Of a DNA stretch of 15,548 bases, positions 1 to 6,307 are shown one piece after another. This stretch comes from DATGFB01 sp032160545. Its GTDB lineage: Bacteria > Actinomycetota > Actinomycetes > Mycobacteriales > Jatrophihabitantaceae. Within the stretch, counting starts at the first letter, position 1, and each line of letters starts with the position of its first letter. The notes beneath the pieces were generated by a model. That model was not told the DNA's origin and ran no database searches. It was given only the letters and a program-made list of their open reading frames with translations. The DNA lies in the NCBI GenBank assembly GCA_032160545.1, contig JAVHVN010000188.1, positions 1 through 15,548 on the forward strand. The letters run 5' to 3'. A program made the position numbers and the translations under genes.

Positions 1-2
1 CA

Positions 3-38
3 TCAGTGGGCTCGGCGCGATCAGTGGGCTCGGCGCGA
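3..38. repeat. 18-bp perfect tandem duplication spanning a stop codon
   Basis: The unit TCAGTGGGCTCGGCGCGA occurs twice back to back (3-20 and 21-38). Read on the minus strand it holds the last five codons (SRRAH) and the TGA stop of the gene ending at 21. Because 18 is a multiple of three, the second copy repeats the same codons and a second in-frame stop. It looks like a small slippage duplication that left the protein unchanged. Function unknown, probably none. Confidence 0.85.
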
Positions 39-608
39 TTTCCGGGCGCCGGCCAGGGCCCTGATCAAATAGAAGGCCAGACCGCCGCGAAGAAGCCACG
101 GTCCCCCCACGATGAGTGGGTCGAGGAGCTGGTGCTTCACGTCGGTCCGCTTGTGCCCCAGCCGCGACGACAGGCCGTGGTGCGAGAACTCCGCCAGCAC
201 GCCGGTCTCGGTGATCGGGTTGTCCGGATGCGGGGTGAGGAACGACCGGAAGCTGCTCCCGACCGAGTCGACCCGATCTGCCGCCACCAGCAGCAGCCAG
301 TGAGCGGCCCGCCCCTCGCTGTAGTTCTTGTAGGAGAACTTGCGGATCGCCCCGGACAGGCCGTGGGGCGGGCATGCGGTACCGAACACCGGCGTGAGGG
401 ACTCGTGCTCGATGGACCGCTCGCGTGGCCACTTTTCGGGCTGGCGGTCGGGGAACTCCCAATGCGCTCCGGTGCGGTCGGCCATGTGTTGCAGCTTGGG
501 CACCGAGGGGCGGTCGTGCGGGTCGAGGTCTGCGCCCCAACCCGGGATGCGGGCACGAAGCTGCTCGCTGGACTCCGCGATGTGCGGCTTCTGCGGTGTA
601 TAGGTCAC
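21..608 (-). CDS. Conserved protein of unknown function, dehydrogenase-linked
   Basis: A 195-residue protein starting at a GTG preceded by AAAGGCGAG, a usable ribosome binding site. I recognise no named domain. Visible traits are an N-terminal IPGWGADLDP...RPSVPK segment (residues 21-38), a central TPVFGTACPPHGLSG stretch (72-86), AAHWLLLVAADRVDS (101-115), a His-rich FSHHGLSSRLGHKRTDVKHQ segment (141-160), and a hydrophobic end (161-185) that may touch the membrane, followed by a basic tail. It begins 14 bp after the zinc dehydrogenase stop, so the two are almost certainly cotranscribed. From memory, proteins with this IPGWG.DLDP pattern are widespread in soil bacteria and often sit beside formaldehyde-dehydrogenase-like genes; that could not be checked here. 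The reading frame stays open far upstream, but only inside the dehydrogenase gene. Role unknown; an accessory role in aldehyde or redox metabolism is an inference. Confidence 0.85.
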   Translation of the reverse strand: MTYTPQKPHIAESSEQLRARIPGWGADLDPHDRPSVPKLQHMADRTGAHWEFPDRQPEKWPRERSIEHESLTPVFGTACPPHGLSGAIRKFSYKNYSEGRAAHWLLLVAADRVDSVGSSFRSFLTPHPDNPITETGVLAEFSHHGLSSRLGHKRTDVKHQLLDPLIVGGPWLLRGGLAFYLIRALAGARKSRRAH

Positions 609-622
609 GGTCGGCTCGCCTT

Positions 623-1771
623 TCAGGCAGCGTCGGGGACGACGAGCGGCTTGATGCAACCGTCGAGTTTGGCGGAGAAAATGTGGTAGCCCTCGGCAAT
701 GTGTTCGAGCGGAATGCGGTGGGTGACGATTTCGCTGGGCGTGAGATAGCCGTTGCGAATGTGCTCGAACAGCCGTGGCCACTGACGCTTCACCGGGCAC
801 TGGTTGGTGTGGAAAGTCAGCCCCTTGTTCATCGCGTCGCCGAACTTCACCGCGCTGAAGATCGGGCCGTACGCACCCATCACGGAAATCGTCCCGCCCT
901 TGCGGACCGAGTCGATCGCCCAGTTGAGCGCGACCGGCGAACCACCCTGCAGCTTCAGCTTCGCCGACATGACGTGCTGCACCAGGTTGCCGTCGGCCTC
1001 GGCGCCGACCGCGTCGATGGCGACGTCGGCGCCCAGGAAGTCGGTGGCCTTCTTCATCTCCACGACGATGTCGTCGTATTCCGTGAAGTTGTAGGTCTCC
1101 GCGTTGGCGAACGTCCGCGCCTTCTCCAGCCGGTAGTCGAGGTGGTCGATCACGATCACCCGGCCTGCACCCATGAGCCACGCCGACTTGGCGGCGAACA
1201 GCCCGACCGGGCCGGCTCCGAAGACCACGACCACGTCGCCTTCGACGATGTCGCCGAGTTGCGCACCGAAGTAGCCGGTCGCGAGGGCATCCGTGCACAG
1301 CACCGCGTCCTCGTCCTGCATCCAGTCCGGGATCAGGGACGGTCCGACGTCGGCGAACGGCACCCGCACGTACTCGGACTGGCCACCGTCGTACCCGCCG
1401 CAGGTGTGCGAATAGCCGTAGATGCCGCCTACAGCGGTCGCGTTCGGGTTCACGTTGTGGCAGTTCGAGTACAGGCCTCGTGCGCAGTACCAGCAGGTGC
1501 CGCAGAAGATGTTGAACGGCACCATCACGCGATCACCGGGTACGACGTTCTGCACGGACGACCCGACCTGCTCGACCGTGCCGATGAACTCGTGCCCGAA
1601 CGTCATCCCGACCCGCGTGTCGGGCATCATGCCGTGATACAGGTGCAGGTCGGATCCGCAGATCGCCGCCGTGCTGACCCGGACGATCGCGTCGTTGGGG
1701 TGCTCGATGGGCGGGATGTCCTTCTCCTCCACCCGGATGCGGTACGGGCCGCGGTAAACCATTGCGCGCAT
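623..1771 (-). CDS. Zinc-dependent alcohol/formaldehyde dehydrogenase (MDR family)
   Basis: A 382-residue medium-chain dehydrogenase/reductase, normal full length. The N-terminal GroES-like domain carries catalytic zinc ligands C38 (in ICGSDLH) and H60 with E61 (GHE), and D161 in the CTDALATGY segment matches the third ligand of glutathione-independent formaldehyde dehydrogenases. The structural zinc site is C90, C93, C96 and C104. The Rossmann nucleotide-binding motif GAGPVG is at 185-190, with an acidic residue (D209) ending the second strand, which favours NAD over NADP. The sequence resembles the glutathione-independent formaldehyde dehydrogenase-like branch; the true substrate could be another aldehyde or alcohol. 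The ATG start has GGGGA upstream. It is first in a two-gene operon with the 195-residue protein downstream, and its promoter should lie in the 358-bp divergent region. Probably cytoplasmic. Family call is firm; substrate is uncertain. Confidence 0.95.
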   Translation of the reverse strand: MRAMVYRGPYRIRVEEKDIPPIEHPNDAIVRVSTAAICGSDLHLYHGMMPDTRVGMTFGHEFIGTVEQVGSSVQNVVPGDRVMVPFNIFCGTCWYCARGLYSNCHNVNPNATAVGGIYGYSHTCGGYDGGQSEYVRVPFADVGPSLIPDWMQDEDAVLCTDALATGYFGAQLGDIVEGDVVVVFGAGPVGLFAAKSAWLMGAGRVIVIDHLDYRLEKARTFANAETYNFTEYDDIVVEMKKATDFLGADVAIDAVGAEADGNLVQHVMSAKLKLQGGSPVALNWAIDSVRKGGTISVMGAYGPIFSAVKFGDAMNKGLTFHTNQCPVKRQWPRLFEHIRNGYLTPSEIVTHRIPLEHIAEGYHIFSAKLDGCIKPLVVPDAA

Positions 1772-2129
1772 AAGGTCCCCTCACCCGACGATCTGGCGAT
1801 CGGCCGGTGTTCGCTCTTGTCCCGTGCGTGCGGGAAATCGCCTGCGAGCCGCGGTTCGGCCGGGCGGCTGGGGCAGCGGCTCGATGACCGGTGCACCGTC
1901 GAAGCTACCCGGCGGGGCGGCAGACCAAACGCCGCACGCATGGGGTACCGGCGGCCCCGCGCCGAACAAGCGCATTTTTCAACTACTCGCGCAGCATTAG
2001 CTGGCTGAACAGATATCAGTCCGATTTGCACACGCGTGTGACAATGAATCGACTCAGCGTCCTGGCTCGAGCCAATTGAATTGCCCCTCGGCGCTACAAA
2101 TGATCGATGACAGTACCGGGCGGCGACTG
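1772..2129. promoter_or_regulatory. Divergent intergenic region (dehydrogenase / surface protein)
   Basis: A 358-bp region without a convincing gene, between the divergent dehydrogenase (minus) and surface-protein (plus) genes, so it should hold both promoters. The half next to the dehydrogenase is GC-rich like coding DNA and has short open frames on the minus strand without supporting start signals. From about 1975 to 2130 the sequence is clearly AT-richer (for example CATTTTTCAACTACT near 1974), as expected for promoter DNA, and it contains a perfect 12-bp palindrome at 2029-2040. I could not assign clear -35/-10 boxes. Confidence 0.5.
2029..2040. promoter_or_regulatory. Perfect 12-bp palindrome, candidate operator
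   Basis: CACACGCGTGTG is fully self-complementary. It is framed by TTG before and ACAA after, giving TTGCACACGCGTGTGACAA, a nearly symmetric 19-bp site. It lies about 90 bp upstream of the preferred start of the surface-protein gene in AT-rich intergenic DNA, where a regulator dimer could bind. No binding protein can be named, and a chance palindrome is possible. Confidence 0.35.
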
Positions 2130-3236
2130 ATGAAATTTACCGAGTTCACTCCACGTCAACGTACGTATGGGCGCACCGCCCCTGCCCTTCGATACCCAGC
2201 CTTTGCGGTCGCGGCAGTTTGCGCGGCAGCGACGGCACTCATGCTCGCGATCATCGGATTCGGCGGACCATCCGCGGGCGCCGCGGGAGCGCCCATTTCG
2301 ATCAACCAGTGCAATGGCACTGACAATGTCGGCGGCGAAGCGGTGGCGTGTGACGTCACGGTGATCAACAATCTCGATATGGCGACCGGGACCGCGTCGT
2401 CAACAGTGACGGTCAAGGAATGTCACGGGGCCGCCAATACCGTACTGACGTGTGTCACCACCACGACGCCCAGCAGCTCGCTCGTCACCTCCGTGACGCA
2501 GTGCGACGGCTCCGGCAGCGGTGGGGGCGGCACCGTCAACTGCAACGTCCACGTGATCAACAACATCACCGGATCAACTACGGCCACCCCTGCAACCGTC
2601 AATCAGTGCAACGGGTCGGGTGCGGGCGGCGGTATCCAACCAACCATGGTGTGCACTCCCCTCGGCAGTACCACCGACGCCACGGTCACCCAATGCAACG
2701 GCTCGGGCAACGGTGGCGGCGGAACCGCGCGCGTGAAGTGCACGGTGCCGACAGCGACGAGCAGCGCTGAGCTGCTCGTCACGATCGATCAATGCAACGG
2801 CTCGGGCAACGGTGGCGGCGCCACCGTCACGTGCACCAGCTCGATCATCAACAACATCATCCCAGTGACGCCGTCGACCTCGACGACGGCCACCTCCTCG
2901 GGCGGCGGCACCTCCACAGGCACCTCCTCGGGCAGCGGCACCTCCACGGCCAGCACCTCCGGCGGCGGCAGCACCACGGCCAGCACCTCCGGCGGCGGCA
3001 CCTCCACGGGCACCTCCTCGGGCGGCGGAACGGCCTCCAGTGCCACGACCTCGACGGCCGGTCTCGGCACAGCGACCGGTCCAGGCGGCGCGGTGAGCAA
3101 CAGCAGCCCGTCCGGCACCCTCGCAGCGACAGGGGCGGCGGAGCTTCCCCGGCTGTTCGTCCTTGCAGCGCTGCTCTCGCTCGTCGGCGCAGGCCTGCTC
3201 GTCGCGACGCGGCGACGCCCACGCTCCAAGCACTGA
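2130..3236 (+). CDS. LAxTG-anchored surface protein with Cys-pair repeats
   Basis: A 368-residue exported wall protein. Residues 1-24 are polar/basic, 25-45 form a long hydrophobic signal segment, and cleavage is likely near AGA|P (about 53). Six repeats follow, most with the pattern QCNGSGxGGG...C and often ending in INN; their cysteine pairs are C61/C74, C98/C108, C125/C138, C160/C175, C189/C204 and C222/C235, so each repeat probably closes its own disulfide. Repeat 2 is shortened and diverged. Residues 251-300 are five Ser/Thr/Gly decapeptides, a likely wall-spanning stalk. The C-terminus has LAATG (331-335), a hydrophobic helix (about 341-359) and a basic tail (RRRPRSKH): a sorting signal of the LAxTG type used by class E sortases. 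ATG at 2130 was chosen because it precedes a normal signal peptide; in-frame TTG 2076 and ATG 2100 lack ribosome binding sites. No sortase gene is in the window. Role unknown; adhesion or aerial-surface coating is inference. Confidence 0.85.
   Translation: MKFTEFTPRQRTYGRTAPALRYPAFAVAAVCAAATALMLAIIGFGGPSAGAAGAPISINQCNGTDNVGGEAVACDVTVINNLDMATGTASSTVTVKECHGAANTVLTCVTTTTPSSSLVTSVTQCDGSGSGGGGTVNCNVHVINNITGSTTATPATVNQCNGSGAGGGIQPTMVCTPLGSTTDATVTQCNGSGNGGGGTARVKCTVPTATSSAELLVTIDQCNGSGNGGGATVTCTSSIINNIIPVTPSTSTTATSSGGGTSTGTSSGSGTSTASTSGGGSTTASTSGGGTSTGTSSGGGTASSATTSTAGLGTATGPGGAVSNSSPSGTLAATGAAELPRLFVLAALLSLVGAGLLVATRRRPRSKH
2691..2819 (+). repeat. Two exact 30-bp copies inside the Cys-pair repeats
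   Basis: The same 30 bases (starting CAATGCAACG and ending GGTGGCGGC) occur at 2691-2720 and 2790-2819, exactly 99 bp (33 codons) apart, coding the QCNGSGNGGG core of repeats 5 and 6. Identity at third codon positions too suggests a recent duplication or gene conversion inside the gene. Confidence 0.85.
2880..3029 (+). repeat. Five 30-bp tandem units coding the Ser/Thr/Gly stalk
   Basis: Five adjoining 30-bp units code STTATSSGGG, TSTGTSSGSG, TSTASTSGGG, STTASTSGGG and TSTGTSSGGG (residues 251-300). The units are similar but not identical at the DNA level and stay in frame, so copy number could vary by slippage and change stalk length without breaking the protein. Confidence 0.85.
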
Positions 3237-3245
3237 CCGTGCTGG

Positions 3246-3294
3246 GCCCCTCGTATCGCCGCGTGACACGGCCCCAACCGGCGATTCGAGGGGC
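3246..3294. terminator. Hairpin between convergent genes, likely bidirectional terminator
   Basis: Arms at 3246-3261 (GCCCCTCGTATCGCCG) and 3279-3294 (CGGCGATTCGAGGGGC) pair at 15 of 16 positions, with one central mismatch and a 17-nt loop that itself contains CGTG-A-CACG. It begins 10 bp after the surface-protein stop and ends 60 bp before the stop of the convergent iron-containing redox enzyme, so it can serve either transcript. No U-tract follows, which is common for actinobacterial terminators. Confidence 0.7.
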
Positions 3295-3354
3295 GACGCG
3301 AAACGATGTGCACCGCGTGCCACCGGGCTCCCCTCGAGCGGGCGGGGCAACCTC

Positions 3355-4377
3355 TTACGAGGCGGCGACCACCGGGCTGCGAGCCGGGACCACGGGCGAG
3401 CGCAGGGACGGCTGCCGCGCGCCCCATCGGTCCAGGACGTGCCTCGCGAACCGGCCGTCCACATGCAGGCAGGCAGCCGCGCCGAACACGATGTCCTCGG
3501 CGAGCCCGGGCTCGTCCGCAGCCAGTCCCCCGCACAGGTCGTGCGCCGCGAGCTGCTCGTGCAGGGCATCCGCGGTGACGTGCACGTCGAAGAATTCGGC
3601 CGGCGCCTCGGCACCGAACAACCGGCGGACTGCCTTGCCGTAGCGACGGCACGGGGCCGACGATGTCATCTCGTAGGCGGCGAGGTGCCCGACCAGGGCG
3701 CCACGCAGCTCGCGGTTCAGGCCGAACAGGGACATGACGTTGCTGATCGCGAGCGTGATCGCCGGGACGGCGTCGAGGTAGTGGCCGTACTCGTCGCTGA
3801 GGCCCAGGCCGCGAAGCAGCGTCCGGTAGAGCTCTGAGTGCATGTGCTGTTCCCGCCCGCCGCCGTACTCGTCGATCTGGATCTCGATCAGCGCTGCCTT
3901 CGCACGCCCACGCAAGCGCGGGATCGCCCAGCTGTGCGGATCCGCTTCCTTGAGCTGGTACAGCGAGCGATGCACAGCGAATTCGAGGAACTGCTCCGGC
4001 GTCGCGCGCTTCTGCAGGTATCGCGACAGCTGCGGCCCGCCGTCTGCGTCGACCAGGGCCCACAGCCGCTGCGCAACCGGCAGGTCGCCGCCGGGCACGA
4101 GCACCTCGCGGCGCAACTGCTCGAGCAGCGCCCTCTCGAGCGTGCGCCGCAACTCGATCAACCGCGGGTGCCACTCCCACGAGTCGGGCACGCCGTCGAA
4201 CCCGCGGTAGTGCAGTTCGTAACAGGTCCATAGCGCCAGCTGCAGATCTTCATCGCCGAGCGGGTCGCCAGGGACCTCAATCCGGCTCGGGACCGCCGGA
4301 AGCTCCGGGGGCACGGCTCGTCCCAACGCGTCGAACAGCCCCGTCGTCAGTGGGCCGCGCGGCTGCGGGAGGTGCAT
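3355..4377 (-). CDS. Iron-containing redox enzyme, heme-oxygenase-like fold
   Basis: A 340-residue protein resembling the iron-containing redox enzyme family (heme-oxygenase-like, helical, non-heme iron). Candidate metal ligands and signature segments are WTCYELHYRGF (50-60, E54 and H56), H136, the EIQIDEYGGG segment (165-174) followed by QHMH (177-180), and the FFDVHVTADALHE segment (262-274, with H266, D270 and H273). The mix of Glu, Asp and His across several helices is what a di-iron site of this superfamily needs. The ATG start is preceded by AAAGGGGGC at a good distance. It is divergent from the methyltransferase (78 bp apart) and convergent with the surface protein. From memory, in other actinobacteria this family occurs beside a CDGSH iron-sulfur protein and a HemK-like methyltransferase; no CDGSH gene is present here. 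The substrate is unknown. The last 20 residues look unstructured. Confidence 0.85.
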   Translation of the reverse strand: MHLPQPRGPLTTGLFDALGRAVPPELPAVPSRIEVPGDPLGDEDLQLALWTCYELHYRGFDGVPDSWEWHPRLIELRRTLERALLEQLRREVLVPGGDLPVAQRLWALVDADGGPQLSRYLQKRATPEQFLEFAVHRSLYQLKEADPHSWAIPRLRGRAKAALIEIQIDEYGGGREQHMHSELYRTLLRGLGLSDEYGHYLDAVPAITLAISNVMSLFGLNRELRGALVGHLAAYEMTSSAPCRRYGKAVRRLFGAEAPAEFFDVHVTADALHEQLAAHDLCGGLAADEPGLAEDIVFGAAACLHVDGRFARHVLDRWGARQPSLRSPVVPARSPVVAAS

Positions 4378-4455
4378 GGGTGCCCCCTTTAGTTGATTCG
4401 GTCTACTGTTCCTTCCCGGCCGTGACGAGCGTGAAACCTGGGTAAGAACGCAGCC

Positions 4456-5103
4456 GTGCCGACCGTCCCGCTCCACGACACCCCGCGCGTGACGCGTACC
4501 TGCCGATTCGGGCCGCTCGAGATCGAGTTCGACGACCGGGTGCTGACGCCGCGGCCGTGGACGTTCGAGCAGAGCAGCTGGGCGGCGCAGCTCAGCAGCA
4601 GCGTGGGGCCGGGGCCGATCCTCGAGCTGTGTGCCGGCGCCGGACAGATCGGGCTGGCCGCGGCCGTCCTCGCCGATCGGGACCTGGTGCAGGTTGAACT
4701 CGACCCCGTCGCCGCCGGCTGGGCGCTCGCCAACGCGGCCCGCGCCGGACGCAGCGCGCGCGTCGAGGTCCGCACCGCTCACCTCGCCCAGGCGCTGCGT
4801 ACCGAGGAGACGTTCCCGCTCGCGCTCGCAGACCCCCCGTACCTGCGAAGCGACGACCGCGCCCGCTGGCCGGATGACCCGGCGCTCGCCATCGACGGCG
4901 GCCCGGACGGGCTCGACGTCGTGCGTGCCTGCCTGGCTGTCGCGACCGGCCATCTGGAACCCGGCGCCCCCCTGCTGTTGCAGGTGGCCGGCGCCGGCCA
5001 AGCGGACGAGGTTGCTCGGCTCGGCGACGCGGACGCGTTCGAGATCCGCGAGACACGCGCGTACGACTCCGAACGGGCGGTCCTGCTGCTCGTCCGGCGC
5101 TGA
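4456..5103 (+). CDS. HemK/PrmC-like class I SAM methyltransferase
   Basis: A 215-residue S-adenosylmethionine-dependent methyltransferase. SAM-binding motif I is ELCAGAGQIG (57-66), the acidic end of strand 2 is ELD (81-83), and the catalytic-loop motif is DPPY (126-129). A GGPDGLD segment (148-154) follows, as in PrmC/HemK glutamine methyltransferases that modify GGQ release factors. Those enzymes normally carry NPPY; DPPY is typical of amino-methyltransferases acting on nucleic acid bases, so the target is open. It is shorter than PrmC and lacks the N-terminal helical domain, closer in size to HemK2/MTQ2-type proteins. The GTG start has only a weak upstream GGTAAG; an in-frame GTG at 4489 is possible but less likely. 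It is divergent from the iron-containing redox enzyme, and its stop lies 3 bp from the stop of the convergent TPR gene with no room for a terminator. Confidence 0.82.
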   Translation: MPTVPLHDTPRVTRTCRFGPLEIEFDDRVLTPRPWTFEQSSWAAQLSSSVGPGPILELCAGAGQIGLAAAVLADRDLVQVELDPVAAGWALANAARAGRSARVEVRTAHLAQALRTEETFPLALADPPYLRSDDRARWPDDPALAIDGGPDGLDVVRACLAVATGHLEPGAPLLLQVAGAGQADEVARLGDADAFEIRETRAYDSERAVLLLVRR

Positions 5104-5106
5104 GCG

Positions 5107-5544
5107 TCACTCCTGCGCGTACTGGATCGCGGTCCGCATCGCCGCCCGTGCCCGCTTGCGGTCGCCGGCCAGGTCGTAGGCCAGTGCCAGCCGGTACCAG
5201 CCGCGCCAGTCGTCGGGCCGCGCCTCGACCGCGCCCCTGCGGATCTCGAACAGCGCGTCAGCGGCCCTGCGATCGACCCGGCCGCCTGCCGATCGGGGCA
5301 ACTCCGGCTCGGGCTCGGCGCCCTCGTCGTCGAGACGGGCGCCCAGCCGCTCGGTGGCCCGGCCGAAGCGGATCTCGGCAAGCACCACCCAGATCCCGAT
5401 GACGGGCAGGACGAGCACGGCGACGCCGAGCACCTTCAGCGCCGTCCGATCCTGCCCGAGCAGGTAGATGCCGCGGTAGCCGATCAGCACGAAGTACGCC
5501 GCGAGCGCGGCGACCAGCAGCCCGACGACCCGCCGGGCGTTCAC
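5107..5544 (-). CDS. Small membrane protein with C-terminal TPR motif
   Basis: A 145-residue protein with two hydrophobic segments (about 6-25 and 36-58), a charged linker rich in Asp/Glu/Pro (about 60-90) and a C-terminal helical hairpin (112-145) matching a tetratricopeptide motif (WRGWYRLALAYDLAGDRKRA). The GTG start overlaps the dapB stop by 4 bp (GTGA), so translation is probably coupled to dapB. Small membrane proteins follow dapB in other actinobacteria; M. tuberculosis Rv2772c after dapB (Rv2773c) looks like the positional equivalent, and sequence relation is inferred. The TPR end likely faces the cytoplasm and may bind a partner protein. Function unknown. Confidence 0.85.
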   Translation of the reverse strand: MNARRVVGLLVAALAAYFVLIGYRGIYLLGQDRTALKVLGVAVLVLPVIGIWVVLAEIRFGRATERLGARLDDEGAEPEPELPRSAGGRVDRRAADALFEIRRGAVEARPDDWRGWYRLALAYDLAGDRKRARAAMRTAIQYAQE

Positions 5545-6293
5545 AATCCGAGCAGCGACTCGAGACCTACTGTCAGCCCGGGACGAGAGCCGATCTCGCG
5601 CACGCCGAGCAGTACCCCCGGCATGAAGGACGACCGGTGCAGTGAGTCGTGGCGGATCGTGAGCGTCTCACCCTCGGTGCCGAACACGACCTCCTGGTGG
5701 GCGACCATGCCGGCGATGCGCAGGGCGTGCACTCGGATGCCGTCGACGTCCGCGCCGCGGGCCCCGTCCGCCTCCTGGCTCGTGGCGTCCGGCGGCGGCG
5801 CCATGCCCGCCTCGCGACGGGCCGCGGCGATGAGCGACGCGGTGCGCTCAGCCGTCCCGCTCGGCGCATCGGCCTTGCCGGGATGATGCAGTTCGATGAC
5901 CTCGGCGGACTCGTAGTAGCGCGCCGCGAGCTCGGCGAACCGCATCGACAGCACCGCTCCGATGCCGAAGTTCGGTGCCACCAGCACCCCGAGGTCCGGC
6001 GTGTCGGCGAGCCAGGTGCGGATCGTATCGAGCCGCTCGGGTGTGAAGCCGGTGGTCCCGACCACCGCGTGGATGCCCTGGTCGACCGCGAAGCGAACGT
6101 TGTCCATGACGACGTCCGGGTGCGTGAAGTCGACGAGCACCTGCGCGCCCGCGTCGGCGACGCTGAACAGCCAGTCCCCCGCGTCGACCATCGCGACGAG
6201 GTCGAGGTCATCCGCGGCGTCGACCGCCTGGCAGACCTGCTGGCCCATGCGCCCGCGGGCTCCGAGCACCCCCACGCGGATCGGTTCGGTCAT
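5541..6293 (-). CDS. dapB: 4-hydroxy-tetrahydrodipicolinate reductase
   Basis: A 250-residue DapB, full length. It reduces hydroxy-tetrahydrodipicolinate to tetrahydrodipicolinate with NAD(P)H in the diaminopimelate/lysine pathway, feeding peptidoglycan synthesis. The N-terminal nucleotide-binding motif is GARGRMG (11-17); VGTTG is at 78-82; the catalytic pair H136-H137 lies in ELHHPGKADAPSGTA (134-148), with K140 and the GT (146-147) that binds the substrate carboxylate. The ATG start has a clear AAGGAG upstream. It lies 14 bp after the M16 peptidase stop and overlaps the TPR gene by 4 bp, so the three form an operon. Nothing abnormal in length or key residues. Confidence 0.97.
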   Translation of the reverse strand: MTEPIRVGVLGARGRMGQQVCQAVDAADDLDLVAMVDAGDWLFSVADAGAQVLVDFTHPDVVMDNVRFAVDQGIHAVVGTTGFTPERLDTIRTWLADTPDLGVLVAPNFGIGAVLSMRFAELAARYYESAEVIELHHPGKADAPSGTAERTASLIAAARREAGMAPPPDATSQEADGARGADVDGIRVHALRIAGMVAHQEVVFGTEGETLTIRHDSLHRSSFMPGVLLGVREIGSRPGLTVGLESLLGL

Positions 6294-6307
6294 CGCAGTG
6301 CTCCTTG

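Noticed and set aside
3..38. Attachment-site duplication of a mobile element
   Set aside because: The copies are directly adjacent and no integrase, transposase or tRNA gene is in the window.
425..2008. 527-codon plus-strand frame
   Set aside because: It is antisense to the zinc dehydrogenase, whose zinc and nucleotide-binding motifs are intact on the minus strand.
2076..2129. Upstream TTG (2076) or ATG (2100) start for the surface protein
   Set aside because: Neither has a ribosome binding site, and the added residues would place an unusually long polar stretch before the signal segment.
2880..3029. CRISPR-like tandem repeats
   Set aside because: Units are directly adjacent without unique spacers, imperfect, and stay in frame within a coding region.
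2574..4231. Long minus-strand frames across the surface-protein repeats
   Set aside because: They are shadows of the Gly/Ser/Thr-rich repeats and of the iron-containing redox enzyme gene; the plus strand of the repeats has a signal peptide and sorting signal.
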